This document shows positions 17,736 through 26,909 of a stretch of DNA of 38,877 nucleotides, one piece after another. The translations under genes were made by a program, and so were the position numbers. The stretch is from positions 1 to 38,877 of the forward strand of contig CAMBTV010000002.1 of assembly GCA_945870835.1 (NCBI GenBank), written 5' to 3'. Source of the stretch: Chitinophaga pinensis. Lineage in GTDB: Bacteria; Bacteroidota; Bacteroidia; Chitinophagales; Chitinophagaceae. Position 1 is the stretch's first letter, and each line of letters starts with the position of its first letter. The notes under the pieces were generated by a model. The model saw only the letters and a list, made by a program, of their open reading frames with translations. It ran no database searches and was not told the DNA's origin.

Positions 17736-19615
17736 TCTAATTTATTTTTAATTATCACTAGCGTACCATTGTTATTTTCAATACTAAATTCAAGCTGCAT
17801 ATCCTCCATTCTCTTTTTTATATTTTTTATTCCATTTCCGAATTGTCTAAAAACCCCAGTATTAATTCCAATTCCATTATCATGAATACTGAGTACTAAA
17901 TAATTATTTTCTATTTTTAATGTTACTATTACTTCAGTTGCTTTTGAGTGTTTAATGATATTATTTAGTATTTCCTTAATAGCTAAAAAAACATTTCTTC
18001 TTTTTTCTCCATTAACTGTAGTATCAGGTATATTTTCATCAACGTTGATTTGACAGTTGATTCCAGCATCTTCAAAATAGTCAATCCCATAACTTCGTAT
18101 ATAGGCAATCATGTTATGTAATGTATCATTTTCAGGGCTCATCGTCCAGATGATTGAATTCATATTATTGATTAGTTCATTGGCTGAGGAGGATATTTTT
18201 TCAATCTCTGGAATTATATTTCTCCCCATTCTTTTTTTTGCTAATTCACTGTACAACCTGATCGTGGTAATTCCAGCTCCTAGGTCATCATGCATCTCCA
18301 TGCTGATTCTATTTCGCTCATTCTGCTGTGATTGTAAAAGTGCAATCTGAATTTCGAGATTTTTATTTTCCCATTCTTTTTTTAGTGATTCTTGTTCTTT
18401 TATTATTGCTATTAATGAATTTCTTTCTTTGTGTGCAACGCCTATTAAAAATACTGCCAACAATCCCACAAGTCCAATTTCTAAAAATATCATTGAATTA
18501 TCAAAAACTCCAACTTTGGGAAGTAAATCAATGTGTATTAAATAAGCGATAACAGCGCAAAAAACTAATATTAAATTACCTGCAGCAATATATTTTGCTA
18601 ATTTATTAGCTTTTAAAGAATAAAAACTGATATAAAATGCTGCAACGAAAGTCATGAATATTTTAGTGCCATTTTCAACCGCTTCTTGCAGCATAAAGTA
18701 GTTGGTAAAATAAACTATGAATGTGAAGGCGATTAAAATAGCAATCAATAAATATTTTTCTAATTGAAGAATTGAATTGATTAAGGTGAGTTTAACTTTT
18801 GTTTCAAGAAATTCTCTTGAAAAGTCAATATAAAAAATAGTGCCAACTACTAATAAAGCAAATTGAAAATATTCACTAAAAAAACTACTGAATTCACCAC
18901 TTTGGCGTTTGAGAAGTGCATTGAGAAAAATCATTATAAACATTGAGCTGCAGTATAAAAAAACATATAAATAAGTTTTTTTGTTACTACTTTCATAAAG
19001 CTTGCTTACACAAAAGCCCATCATTATTATTAATATTCCACAGGTAATATAAGAAATAGCAGGGTATCCACTTCCATTATAGCGCCTAAGTAGTTTGAAT
19101 TTTTCGAGGTAGTCTGGATTAATAAACGTCGGGGTTAGTTCATTCTTTGACCTCTTACTGAAATTAATTTTTACAATAAATTGAGCTTTTTCTCCCCCAT
19201 TTAATTTTATGGGTTGATACCCGTCTTTACGACTTTCATCATTAAGCTGTATGAATTTATTATTCATCAGCAATTTGTAAATTCTAATCTTTTTGATATA
19301 GGTTCCGCCTAAAAAAAATATTTTTTTTAATGTATCCTGATTGTTTTCTATAAAATATTTCAAATAAATAGTACTGCTAGTCCAACTATTGGGTATTTTC
19401 TTTTCAAGATTATAAGAGGTATTTTTATTCCACTTTTCATTTAAAATGGTCTCCATTGGTAAACTAACTGTGCTGTCTATAAATATTTGATAATTACTAA
19501 TGAGTTGGAATTGGTCTATTTTAGAGATGTTGATAACACTGCTGTCAGTAAGAGGCTGGGCAAATATGCCGCAAGTAAATAGAGATAAGAAACTGCAGAG
19601 TAATAATTTGTTCAA
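17732..19615 (-). CDS. 7TMR-DISM-type sensor histidine kinase (HisKA_3/HATPase)
   Basis: 627 aa; signal peptide, extracellular 7TMR-DISM region, seven-TM stretch, ERNRISMEMHDDLGAGI H-box, HDNGIGI and GNGIKNIKKRMEDM; apparent TTG start. Confidence 0.9.
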   Translation of the reverse strand: MNKLLLCSFLSLFTCGIFAQPLTDSSVINISKIDQFQLISNYQIFIDSTVSLPMETILNEKWNKNTSYNLEKKIPNSWTSSTIYLKYFIENNQDTLKKIFFLGGTYIKKIRIYKLLMNNKFIQLNDESRKDGYQPIKLNGGEKAQFIVKINFSKRSKNELTPTFINPDYLEKFKLLRRYNGSGYPAISYITCGILIIMMGFCVSKLYESSNKKTYLYVFLYCSSMFIMIFLNALLKRQSGEFSSFFSEYFQFALLVVGTIFYIDFSREFLETKVKLTLINSILQLEKYLLIAILIAFTFIVYFTNYFMLQEAVENGTKIFMTFVAAFYISFYSLKANKLAKYIAAGNLILVFCAVIAYLIHIDLLPKVGVFDNSMIFLEIGLVGLLAVFLIGVAHKERNSLIAIIKEQESLKKEWENKNLEIQIALLQSQQNERNRISMEMHDDLGAGITTIRLYSELAKKRMGRNIIPEIEKISSSANELINNMNSIIWTMSPENDTLHNMIAYIRSYGIDYFEDAGINCQINVDENIPDTTVNGEKRRNVFLAIKEILNNIIKHSKATEVIVTLKIENNYLVLSIHDNGIGINTGVFRQFGNGIKNIKKRMEDMQLEFSIENNNGTLVIIKNKLD

Positions 19616-19658
19616 AGCGGATTCTTTTTTTTCAAACTTACATCAATTATTGGATTTT

Positions 19659-19705
19659 AAAACCTTTCCTCCTTCTAAATAGAAGGATTTTTGGGTAAAG
19701 GTTTT
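19659..19705. other. stem-loop between histidine kinase and ftsK
   Basis: AAAACCTTT (19659-19667) / AAAGGTTTT (19697-19705) outer stem and TCCTTCT (19670-19676) / AGAAGGA (19681-19687) inner stem. Confidence 0.5.
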
Positions 19706-19709
19706 TAAT

Positions 19710-19717
19710 TATCTTTG
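19710..19717 (+). promoter_or_regulatory. -7 element TATCTTTG for leaderless ftsK
   Basis: TATCTTTG-N5-ATG(19723). Confidence 0.55.
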
Positions 19718-19722
19718 TCTCA

Positions 19723-22203
19723 ATGGCTAATAAAGTTAAATCTACTAAGTCTGATACTCGCATTGAGGAGACATTCAAATCTGACGTCGAAGAAAAAGTA
19801 GCTGTTAAACAGTTGCTAAAAGACGAACGTACTCATAAAATAATAGGTGCTGTCTTTTTATTAATTGCGTTTATGTTGTTCATAGCGTTTTCTTCTTATC
19901 TTTTTACTTGGGCCGAAGATCAAGATAAATTTAGCTATCGTATGTTACTAGCTAATAATATAAAAGTCGAAAATTTATTAGGAACCTTAGGAGCTTTTTT
20001 ATCTGAGATTTTTATACGACATGGTTTTGGAATCGCTTCTTATCTTATTTGTACTACTTTTTTTGTAGTGGGTGTTAATTTATTTTTTAAGAAAAAAGTA
20101 TTTTCATTCAGCAGAAATCTGAAATATCTCATAGTGGGATTACCTTTATTGAGCGTGTCAGCCTCTGTAATAATGAATGGAAATAGATTTCCTTTTGGAG
20201 GGGCTGCAGGTGACGCAAGTAGGGAATGGTTATATATGCGTTTAGGCCAAGTAGGAACCATTGCACTGTTGGCAGTTGGTTTGTTAGGTTATATTATCTG
20301 GCGTTTTAATCCAGTTTTTTCATTGCCATCTAAACCAATCTTAGACAAAGATCCACAGGGTGAAAATGAATCCATTGTTTCTGATAACAACGGTTTAGGT
20401 GATCAATTACTTGATCCTGAAGTAAAGGGAAATTATTTGAAGTCAGACGCAGCAATGCTTTTGATAGATGATCAATACAACACTCTCCTTCAGCATGACA
20501 TTCAAATTATTGAAAAAGAAACTCCATTAGCAGCAATTGAAGAGTCTGAACCAATCATTTATGAACCACCTATTGAATTAAAGCAATCAAAAAATAAAGA
20601 AGCCATTCCTTCTTTAGAGCTTGAAATTAAAACTGTGCCAGAAAAGGTGGATGATGATGATCAATTAATCCCAAAAGCTAAACATTCATCACTTGGTACA
20701 CCCTATGATCCAATATTAGATTTAAGAGATTATAAATATCCAACGCTCGATTTATTGGAAGCTCATGGCAGTGAAAAAATTGTGCAGGACCCTAAAGAAC
20801 TTGAACAGAATAAAACGCAGATTTTAGAAACGCTTAAGAATTATGATATTTCCATTCAAAAAATTACTGCTACAGTTGGTCCTACAGTTACCTTGTACGA
20901 GATTATTCCAGCTGCAGGCGTTAGAATATCTAGGATCAAAAATTTGGAAGATGACATAGCCCTCAGTCTCGCAGCATTGGGAATTCGAATTATTGCCCCT
21001 ATACCTGGAAAAGGAACAATAGGTATTGAAGTGCCCAATACTAAGAAAACAATTGTGAGTATGCGTACATTGCTTTCTTCTGATAAATTTCAAAACAATA
21101 ATTTTTCTCTACCAATAGCCATTGGAAAAAAGATAGACAATGAAAATTTTATAGTAGACTTAGCAAGTATGCCGCATTTATTGATGGCAGGAGCTACTGG
21201 CCAAGGTAAATCTGTAGGACTCAATGCAATATTAGTTTCGTTGTTGTATAAAAAACATCCTTCTCAACTTAAGTTTGTGTTAGTAGATCCTAAAAAGGTA
21301 GAACTGAGTATTTATAAAACTATTGAAAAACACTTTTTAGCAAAGCTTCCCGGGGAAGAAGATGCAATTATTACCGATACAAAAAAAGTAGTACATACAC
21401 TGAATGCATTGTGTATAGAAATGGATAATCGGTACGACCTTTTAAAGGAAGCTGGTTGTAGAAATATTAGGGAGTACAATGAAAAATTCATAGCAAGAAA
21501 ATTAAGTCCAGAAAAAGGTCATCAATTTTTGCCGTTTATTGTTCTGGTAGTGGATGAATTTGCTGATTTGATAATGACAGCAGGCAAAGAGGTTGAAATG
21601 CCTATAGCTAGATTAGCTCAATTGGCTAGGGCAGTTGGAGTCCATTTAATTATTGCCACCCAGCGCCCTAGTGTAAATATTATTACAGGTACTATAAAGG
21701 CAAACTTTCCTGCGAGAATTGCATTCAAGGTAAGTAGTAAAATAGATAGTCGTACAATATTAGACGCAGGGGGAGCAGAACAATTGATTGGTAAGGGAGA
21801 TATGTTGATTAGTCACAATGGTGAGCTAGTTCGATTACAATGCGCTTTTGTAGACACTCCTGAAGTAGATAAAATTGTTGATTTTATTGGAAGTCAGCGC
21901 GGATATACTCAAGCTTTTTTATTGCCTGAATATGTAGATGAAAAAGAAATGGAAGGAAAAGATTTTGATCTGAATGACAAAGATTCTCTTTTTGAAGATG
22001 CCGCTCGATTAATTGTTGCCAGTCAGAGTGGGAGCACTTCTTTATTGCAAAGACGAATGAAACTTGGTTATAATCGAGCAGGAAGGTTGATGGATCAATT
22101 AGAAGCTGCAGGCGTAGTAGGACCAAACCAAGGTAGTAAAGTGAGGGATGTGTTGATTAAAACCGACGCTGAATTACAGGAATATTTGAATAAAGGCCTT
22201 TGA
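19723..22203 (+). CDS. ftsK: DNA translocase FtsK/SpoIIIE
   Basis: 826 aa; N-terminal TM region, MAGATGQGKSVGLNAIL, VDEFADLIM, C-terminal gamma winged helix. Confidence 0.95.
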   Translation: MANKVKSTKSDTRIEETFKSDVEEKVAVKQLLKDERTHKIIGAVFLLIAFMLFIAFSSYLFTWAEDQDKFSYRMLLANNIKVENLLGTLGAFLSEIFIRHGFGIASYLICTTFFVVGVNLFFKKKVFSFSRNLKYLIVGLPLLSVSASVIMNGNRFPFGGAAGDASREWLYMRLGQVGTIALLAVGLLGYIIWRFNPVFSLPSKPILDKDPQGENESIVSDNNGLGDQLLDPEVKGNYLKSDAAMLLIDDQYNTLLQHDIQIIEKETPLAAIEESEPIIYEPPIELKQSKNKEAIPSLELEIKTVPEKVDDDDQLIPKAKHSSLGTPYDPILDLRDYKYPTLDLLEAHGSEKIVQDPKELEQNKTQILETLKNYDISIQKITATVGPTVTLYEIIPAAGVRISRIKNLEDDIALSLAALGIRIIAPIPGKGTIGIEVPNTKKTIVSMRTLLSSDKFQNNNFSLPIAIGKKIDNENFIVDLASMPHLLMAGATGQGKSVGLNAILVSLLYKKHPSQLKFVLVDPKKVELSIYKTIEKHFLAKLPGEEDAIITDTKKVVHTLNALCIEMDNRYDLLKEAGCRNIREYNEKFIARKLSPEKGHQFLPFIVLVVDEFADLIMTAGKEVEMPIARLAQLARAVGVHLIIATQRPSVNIITGTIKANFPARIAFKVSSKIDSRTILDAGGAEQLIGKGDMLISHNGELVRLQCAFVDTPEVDKIVDFIGSQRGYTQAFLLPEYVDEKEMEGKDFDLNDKDSLFEDAARLIVASQSGSTSLLQRRMKLGYNRAGRLMDQLEAAGVVGPNQGSKVRDVLIKTDAELQEYLNKGL

Positions 22204-22230
22204 TTAAAAACGCATTATTGATCCTATAAT

Positions 22231-23508
22231 TTATTCCAATATTTTTTCCATCTGTACACTTCTTGAGCCCTTTACCAGTAATTTTACTCCATTATAAGAT
22301 TGTTTTTGGAGCCATTCTTTTGCTTCCTCTGCTTTTTGAAAGAAAAGATATTCATGAATTATATTTTTGAAATCACCTCCTACCAACACCACCGCTTTCC
22401 AATGATATTGATCAATCAAGTTTATAATAGAACGGTGTTCTGCAATACTTTCATTTCCAAGTTCCATCATAGCACCTAAAAATAATATTTTGTCATCTCC
22501 TTGCATTGATGCAAAATTTTCAATAGCAGCTTTCATACTTGAGGGATTGGCATTGTAGGCATCTAATATAATTTGATTTCCACCCTTTTCTATTAATTGG
22601 GATCTGCTATTTGAGGGTAAATAATGCGCTATTGCATTTTGAATAGCCTCTTCTTTTACAGAAAAATATTTACCTACTGCCACTGCTACTAATACATTTG
22701 GAAGATTATATTCACCTACCAAATTTGTTTTTATATTTTTGATATCAGTACCCCTAGTCATTTCTACTTGTAAAAAATGTCCCAACTTATCAGCTCTACC
22801 TGTAATTTCAGCATTTTCGGTTCCGTAAGTTTTTATTGATGAGATACCAACACTTATTTTTTTGAGGTATTCATAGTCATTCATGATAAAGGCAGTGCCA
22901 CCAGTTATTTTCAAGTAATCAAATAATTCTCCTTTTCCTTTTATTACTCCCTGTTCACCTCCAAATCCCTCTAGATGAGCCTTGCCACAATTGGTGATAA
23001 TGCCATGGGTGGGTAAGGTGTATTGGCAGTAACTTTCTATTTCTTTTTGATGATTAGCTCCCATTTCAATCACTGCTATTTCAGCATCTTTTTTTACTGC
23101 TAAAATTGTGAGAGGTATTCCAATATGATTGTTTAAATTCCCCTTGGTACAATAAGTTTTATAAGTGCTTGCCAACACTTCATTTATCAGCTCTTTGGTA
23201 GTTGTTTTACCATTACTTCCAGTGATTGCTATAAATGGGATGGTAAATTGTTGCCGATGAAATTTGGCTAAATCTTGTAATAATTGAAGCGTGTTTTCTG
23301 TTTCAATTAACCTATTGTCTAAAAAATTCACTGGCTCATCAACAATCACATAGGCAGCACCAGCATCAAGAGCTTCTTTAGCAAAGTGATTTCCATTAAA
23401 ATTGGGTCCCTTTAAGGCAAAAAAAAGGTCTCCAGTCTTTATTTTTCTAGTATCCGTTTGGATGGAGGGGTATTGAATAAAAATAGAATATAATTCTTTT
23501 AGCAGCAT
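22231..23508 (-). CDS. murF: UDP-N-acetylmuramoyl-tripeptide--D-Ala-D-Ala ligase
   Basis: 425 aa; DTRKIKTGDLFFALKG, ITGSNGKTTTKELI, EMGANHQKEI. Confidence 0.95.
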   Translation of the reverse strand: MLLKELYSIFIQYPSIQTDTRKIKTGDLFFALKGPNFNGNHFAKEALDAGAAYVIVDEPVNFLDNRLIETENTLQLLQDLAKFHRQQFTIPFIAITGSNGKTTTKELINEVLASTYKTYCTKGNLNNHIGIPLTILAVKKDAEIAVIEMGANHQKEIESYCQYTLPTHGIITNCGKAHLEGFGGEQGVIKGKGELFDYLKITGGTAFIMNDYEYLKKISVGISSIKTYGTENAEITGRADKLGHFLQVEMTRGTDIKNIKTNLVGEYNLPNVLVAVAVGKYFSVKEEAIQNAIAHYLPSNSRSQLIEKGGNQIILDAYNANPSSMKAAIENFASMQGDDKILFLGAMMELGNESIAEHRSIINLIDQYHWKAVVLVGGDFKNIIHEYLFFQKAEEAKEWLQKQSYNGVKLLVKGSRSVQMEKILE

Positions 23509-23512
23509 GACT

Positions 23513-23520
23513 CAAAAATA
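23513..23520 (-). promoter_or_regulatory. promoter for leaderless murF (TTG-N19-TATTTTTG)
   Basis: Reverse strand TTG (23542-23540)-N19-TATTTTTG(23520-23513)-AGTC-ATG(23508). Confidence 0.6.
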
Positions 23521-23574
23521 AGGAAGATCAAATTATTTTCAATAATTAAAAACAGGAAACATGATAGATGAAAT

Positions 23575-23631
23575 ATTCATGCCAACAAAAAACCCTTCAG
23601 AATTTCCGAAGGGTTTTTTGTTGGTATGAAT
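23575..23631 (-). terminator. strong hairpin terminator downstream of gldJ
   Basis: 24-bp stem ATTCATGCCAACAAAAAACCCTTC (23575-23598) / GAAGGGTTTTTTGTTGGTATGAAT (23608-23631), one wobble pair, 9-nt loop. Confidence 0.88.
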
Positions 23632-23635
23632 TAAT

Positions 23636-25201
23636 TTAAATTTTCTTCTTACTATTTTGTTTCCTCTTTCCAAAAATGTTGCCTTCTTTAAAACCAGGTC
23701 CTTCTGGAGAGCCTAAATAAGTTTGAGCACATCTAAAACCAATGCTACTAGAGGATTGGTCTTCATCTAAATATCTTCTAGATCCTGGAGAAAGCCAATA
23801 GGGTCTATCATTCCAGCTACCACCTTTAAATACTCTTGAATGATCACTAATTAAGGTGGTAGTTCCAGTTTGGTAAGAAGAATTACTTAAAGAATCACCA
23901 TCCATAAAGCCAAGTGCATTGTTGTGCTGATAGTTTCTTCTGTTTTTAACATCCGCGTCACTAACATCAGTTTTCTTCAATCTTCCGAGTGAATCTCTTT
24001 CAAGTTCTCCACCACTTCCTTTAAAAAATTTCTGAAATCTATTACCACGGAAGTAATTAAAGTCTTCTCCATCAGAAGGAGTTAGAGGTCTATACACGTC
24101 CATTACCCACTCCGATACATTACCACTCATATTAAACACACCAAACGCATTTGGGTAAAAAGCTTTAATACTTCCTGGAATAGCAGAACGGTCATTCAAT
24201 CCACCGGCAATACCCATATTATCTCCACTTCCTCGCTTGAAGTTGGCTAGGAATTTCCCTTGCCAACTACCTCTTCTATTATCTCTTAATCCATTTGGAT
24301 TATGGCTCCATGAATAAATTTGTTGATTAGAAATCAATTCCTCCCCTGTTTTACCTTCTTTTTTTCTTGGGTTAGGATTTTGGTCTAATAACCCATAAGC
24401 TGCATATTCCCATTCAGCTTCTGTAGGTAAGCGGTAGCCAATATTAAGTATACCATCTTCTATTTTAACAGTTGCTCTTGCTTTACCATTGATATCCTTA
24501 AATTCTGATTTTCTTGGTTTGCCTCTTCCTTGAATTAATTCAGGATTCATGATGTAAGTATCCGTATTAAAGGTAGCATCTGCTCCACCACCCTTCATTT
24601 CTTTTTTTGCAAAATCTTTTTTAAGGTAACCCTTTCCAATCAGAGTTAACTCATTAACTCTGTCGGTTCTCCAAATACAAAAATCATGTGCTTGCAACCA
24701 AGAAACACCCACTACTGGATAATAGTTATAAGAAGGATGACGGAAATAGTATTCTACAAAAGGTTCATTGTATGCAAGTTCTTCACGCCATACAAGTGTA
24801 TCTGGTAGGGCTTTTGCAAGTACAGCTGAATCAGAACTAAATGTATTCTCGAGCCAGTAAATATATTCTCTGTAGTGAACATTGGCTACTTCGGTTTCAT
24901 CAATAAAAAATGAGGGAACGGTAATTCTTTTGGGTGTGTTGTTCCAATCACCCATTACATCATCTTCTTTGGCACCCATTACAAAAGTACCTCCTTGAAC
25001 AAAAATTAACCCAGGACCAGCCTTTGGCGCTTTCATTTTAGCCACATGGAAATTACCCTGATTTTTATCATCATAATTCCATCCTGTGACAGATGACTTT
25101 CCTTTTTTCTTACCGAAAAGACCTCCGTTTTTACAAGCCCCCAATGTGGTGATAAGTATTGCAAGGAGTAACAAACTTTTTATATGAATCATTTTATACA
25201 T
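23636..25201 (-). CDS. gldJ: gliding motility/T9SS lipoprotein GldJ (SUMF1/FGE-like)
   Basis: 521 aa; lipobox LGAC, FGE-sulfatase motifs (GGTFVMGAKEDD, RLPTEAEWEYAAYG, NVSEWVMDVYRP, GGSWNDRPYWLSPGSRRYLDEDQSSSSIGFRCA). Confidence 0.9.
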   Translation of the reverse strand: MYKMIHIKSLLLLAILITTLGACKNGGLFGKKKGKSSVTGWNYDDKNQGNFHVAKMKAPKAGPGLIFVQGGTFVMGAKEDDVMGDWNNTPKRITVPSFFIDETEVANVHYREYIYWLENTFSSDSAVLAKALPDTLVWREELAYNEPFVEYYFRHPSYNYYPVVGVSWLQAHDFCIWRTDRVNELTLIGKGYLKKDFAKKEMKGGGADATFNTDTYIMNPELIQGRGKPRKSEFKDINGKARATVKIEDGILNIGYRLPTEAEWEYAAYGLLDQNPNPRKKEGKTGEELISNQQIYSWSHNPNGLRDNRRGSWQGKFLANFKRGSGDNMGIAGGLNDRSAIPGSIKAFYPNAFGVFNMSGNVSEWVMDVYRPLTPSDGEDFNYFRGNRFQKFFKGSGGELERDSLGRLKKTDVSDADVKNRRNYQHNNALGFMDGDSLSNSSYQTGTTTLISDHSRVFKGGSWNDRPYWLSPGSRRYLDEDQSSSSIGFRCAQTYLGSPEGPGFKEGNIFGKRKQNSKKKI

Positions 25202-25553
25202 GTGCGTACAATTTGCAGATTGATTAACGAATGTTTGTAAAAGTTATTGTGTTAACTACGTAAACTTGGTTGCGAATATAAATAATTTACACGAAATGGA
25301 CTCATAATCAGGTCCGATTTTGTGGATATTTACTGATTTCTTTCATTTTAGTTATTTTTTTTTCAATTTTTATAACAAAATATTCATTTTAGCTTTAAAA
25401 TAGTTGAACATTTATGCGTTTTATTGTAAAAATTGATTCAAATAAATTAACTCCTGAATTTTAAATTTCTATGTTTTTCTCAGCCTGTAATTATTTTTTG
25501 TTTAAAAGCTGTTAGCAATTTTTAAAAAAAATAGCCAATTTTACTATTATTTT

Positions 25554-25574
25554 TAACAAGTTGTTATATATTTG
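25554..25574 (+). promoter_or_regulatory. porV -7 element TATATTTG preceded by dyad TAACAA-g-TTGTTA
   Basis: Dyad 25554-25566 directly abuts TATATTTG 25567-25574. Confidence 0.5.
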
Positions 25575-25662
25575 TCATTCAATCAGGAAATTCCCTGTAT
25601 TTATTAACCTAAAAATTATTCCTTATCGATTCTAAGTCTACCTAACCAAGACAAAATACAGA

Positions 25663-26811
25663 ATGAAAAAGGCTATAATTAAACTAACAGGGTTAGTTGT
25701 TTTACTGGTAAGCGCCACCAGTTATGTTCAAGCGCAGGATCCTACTATCAATGTTGTAACCTCTGCAGTACCTTTCTTAAGAATCTCTCCAGATGCTAGA
25801 AGCGGAGGAATGGGTGACTTGGGGATTGCTACTTCACCAGACGCTAATTCAGCATTTTGGAATTTAGCTAAAACCCCATTCAATACCAACAAAGGGGGCA
25901 TTTCTGTGACCTACACTCCATGGCTCAAGGATCTTGGGTTGAATGATGTTTATCTAGCTTCATTATCTGGATATTATAAATTAGATGAGGAACAAGCAAT
26001 TTCCAGTTCTATGAGGTATTTTAGTTTAGGAAGTATTCAATTTACTGACAATCTAGGAAATGATCTTAGCTCTTACCGTCCAAGGGAGTTTGCCTTTGAT
26101 GCGGGATATTCAAGAAAGTTATCTAGTAAATTGTCCTTGGGCGTTGCATTAAGGTATATTAATTCTAACCTTGCAAGCGGCACTATCAACGGAGTTTCCT
26201 ATAAGGCTGGTTCTTCTGTAGCTGGAGATTTGAGTCTTTTTCATACAGGAACTGCATCTGGTGGCTCTGGCTTTAATTATGGAGTTACTTTGGCTAATTT
26301 AGGTTCAAAAATTTCCTATACAAGTGATGCAAATCAAAAGGATTTTATTCCTGCTAATCTTGGTTTGGGTGTTACTTATACCCGAGAAATTGATAAAACT
26401 AATAAAATAACTTTCGGTATAGATATCCATAAATTATTGGTACCAACGCCTCCATTAGTAGGTGACAGTGCTGGGCTAGTAAGTTACCGTAGTAAAGGGG
26501 TTGTAGGTAGTTGGTTTAGCTCATTTGGTGATGCATCAGGTGGATTCTCGGAGGAGTTGAAAGAATTTCAGACATCTTTGGGGGCAGAATATTGGTATAA
26601 TAACCAGTTTGCTTTACGCGCAGGTTATTTTTATGAAAATCCAACCAAAGGAAATAGACAATATTTTACATTGGGTGCAGGTTTAAAATATAGCACTTAT
26701 GGAATCAATTTCTCCTACCTTTTACCTTCTGGATCAGGGGTAAGTCGTAATCCTCTGTCTAACACTTTAAGATTTAGCTTAGTGTTTGACTTTGCTGAAG
26801 GGAAAAAGTAG
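25663..26811 (+). CDS. porV: type IX secretion outer-membrane shuttle protein PorV
   Basis: 382 aa; signal peptide; VPFLRISPDARSGGMGDLGIATSPDANSAFWN; beta-barrel-like C-terminus. Confidence 0.92.
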   Translation: MKKAIIKLTGLVVLLVSATSYVQAQDPTINVVTSAVPFLRISPDARSGGMGDLGIATSPDANSAFWNLAKTPFNTNKGGISVTYTPWLKDLGLNDVYLASLSGYYKLDEEQAISSSMRYFSLGSIQFTDNLGNDLSSYRPREFAFDAGYSRKLSSKLSLGVALRYINSNLASGTINGVSYKAGSSVAGDLSLFHTGTASGGSGFNYGVTLANLGSKISYTSDANQKDFIPANLGLGVTYTREIDKTNKITFGIDIHKLLVPTPPLVGDSAGLVSYRSKGVVGSWFSSFGDASGGFSEELKEFQTSLGAEYWYNNQFALRAGYFYENPTKGNRQYFTLGAGLKYSTYGINFSYLLPSGSGVSRNPLSNTLRFSLVFDFAEGKK

Positions 26812-26829
26812 TTTAAAATATTTCAGTTT

Positions 26830-26864
26830 AAAAAGCGTTTCGATTTGTGTCGGAACGCTTTTTT
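26830..26864 (+). terminator. intrinsic terminator after porV
   Basis: AAAAAGCGTTTCGA (26830-26843) / TCGGAACGCTTTTT (26850-26863), one wobble, T-run. Confidence 0.85.
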
Positions 26865-26909
26865 ATTTTTAAACTAACGTACCTTCGATATTAATCAACA
26901 AAAAATATT

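Noticed and set aside
17555-17740. 61-aa overlapping ORF in DUF423
   Set aside because: Alternate frame of a recognised family; no supporting signal.
20824-21093. Antisense ORF inside ftsK
   Set aside because: Opposite a highly conserved coding region; Cys/Asn/His-rich shadow translation.
25294-25319. AAATGGAC-TCATAATCAG-GTCCGATTT hairpin resembling a tRNA anticodon arm
   Set aside because: No acceptor stem, D-arm or T-arm around it; likely an ordinary small hairpin or chance.
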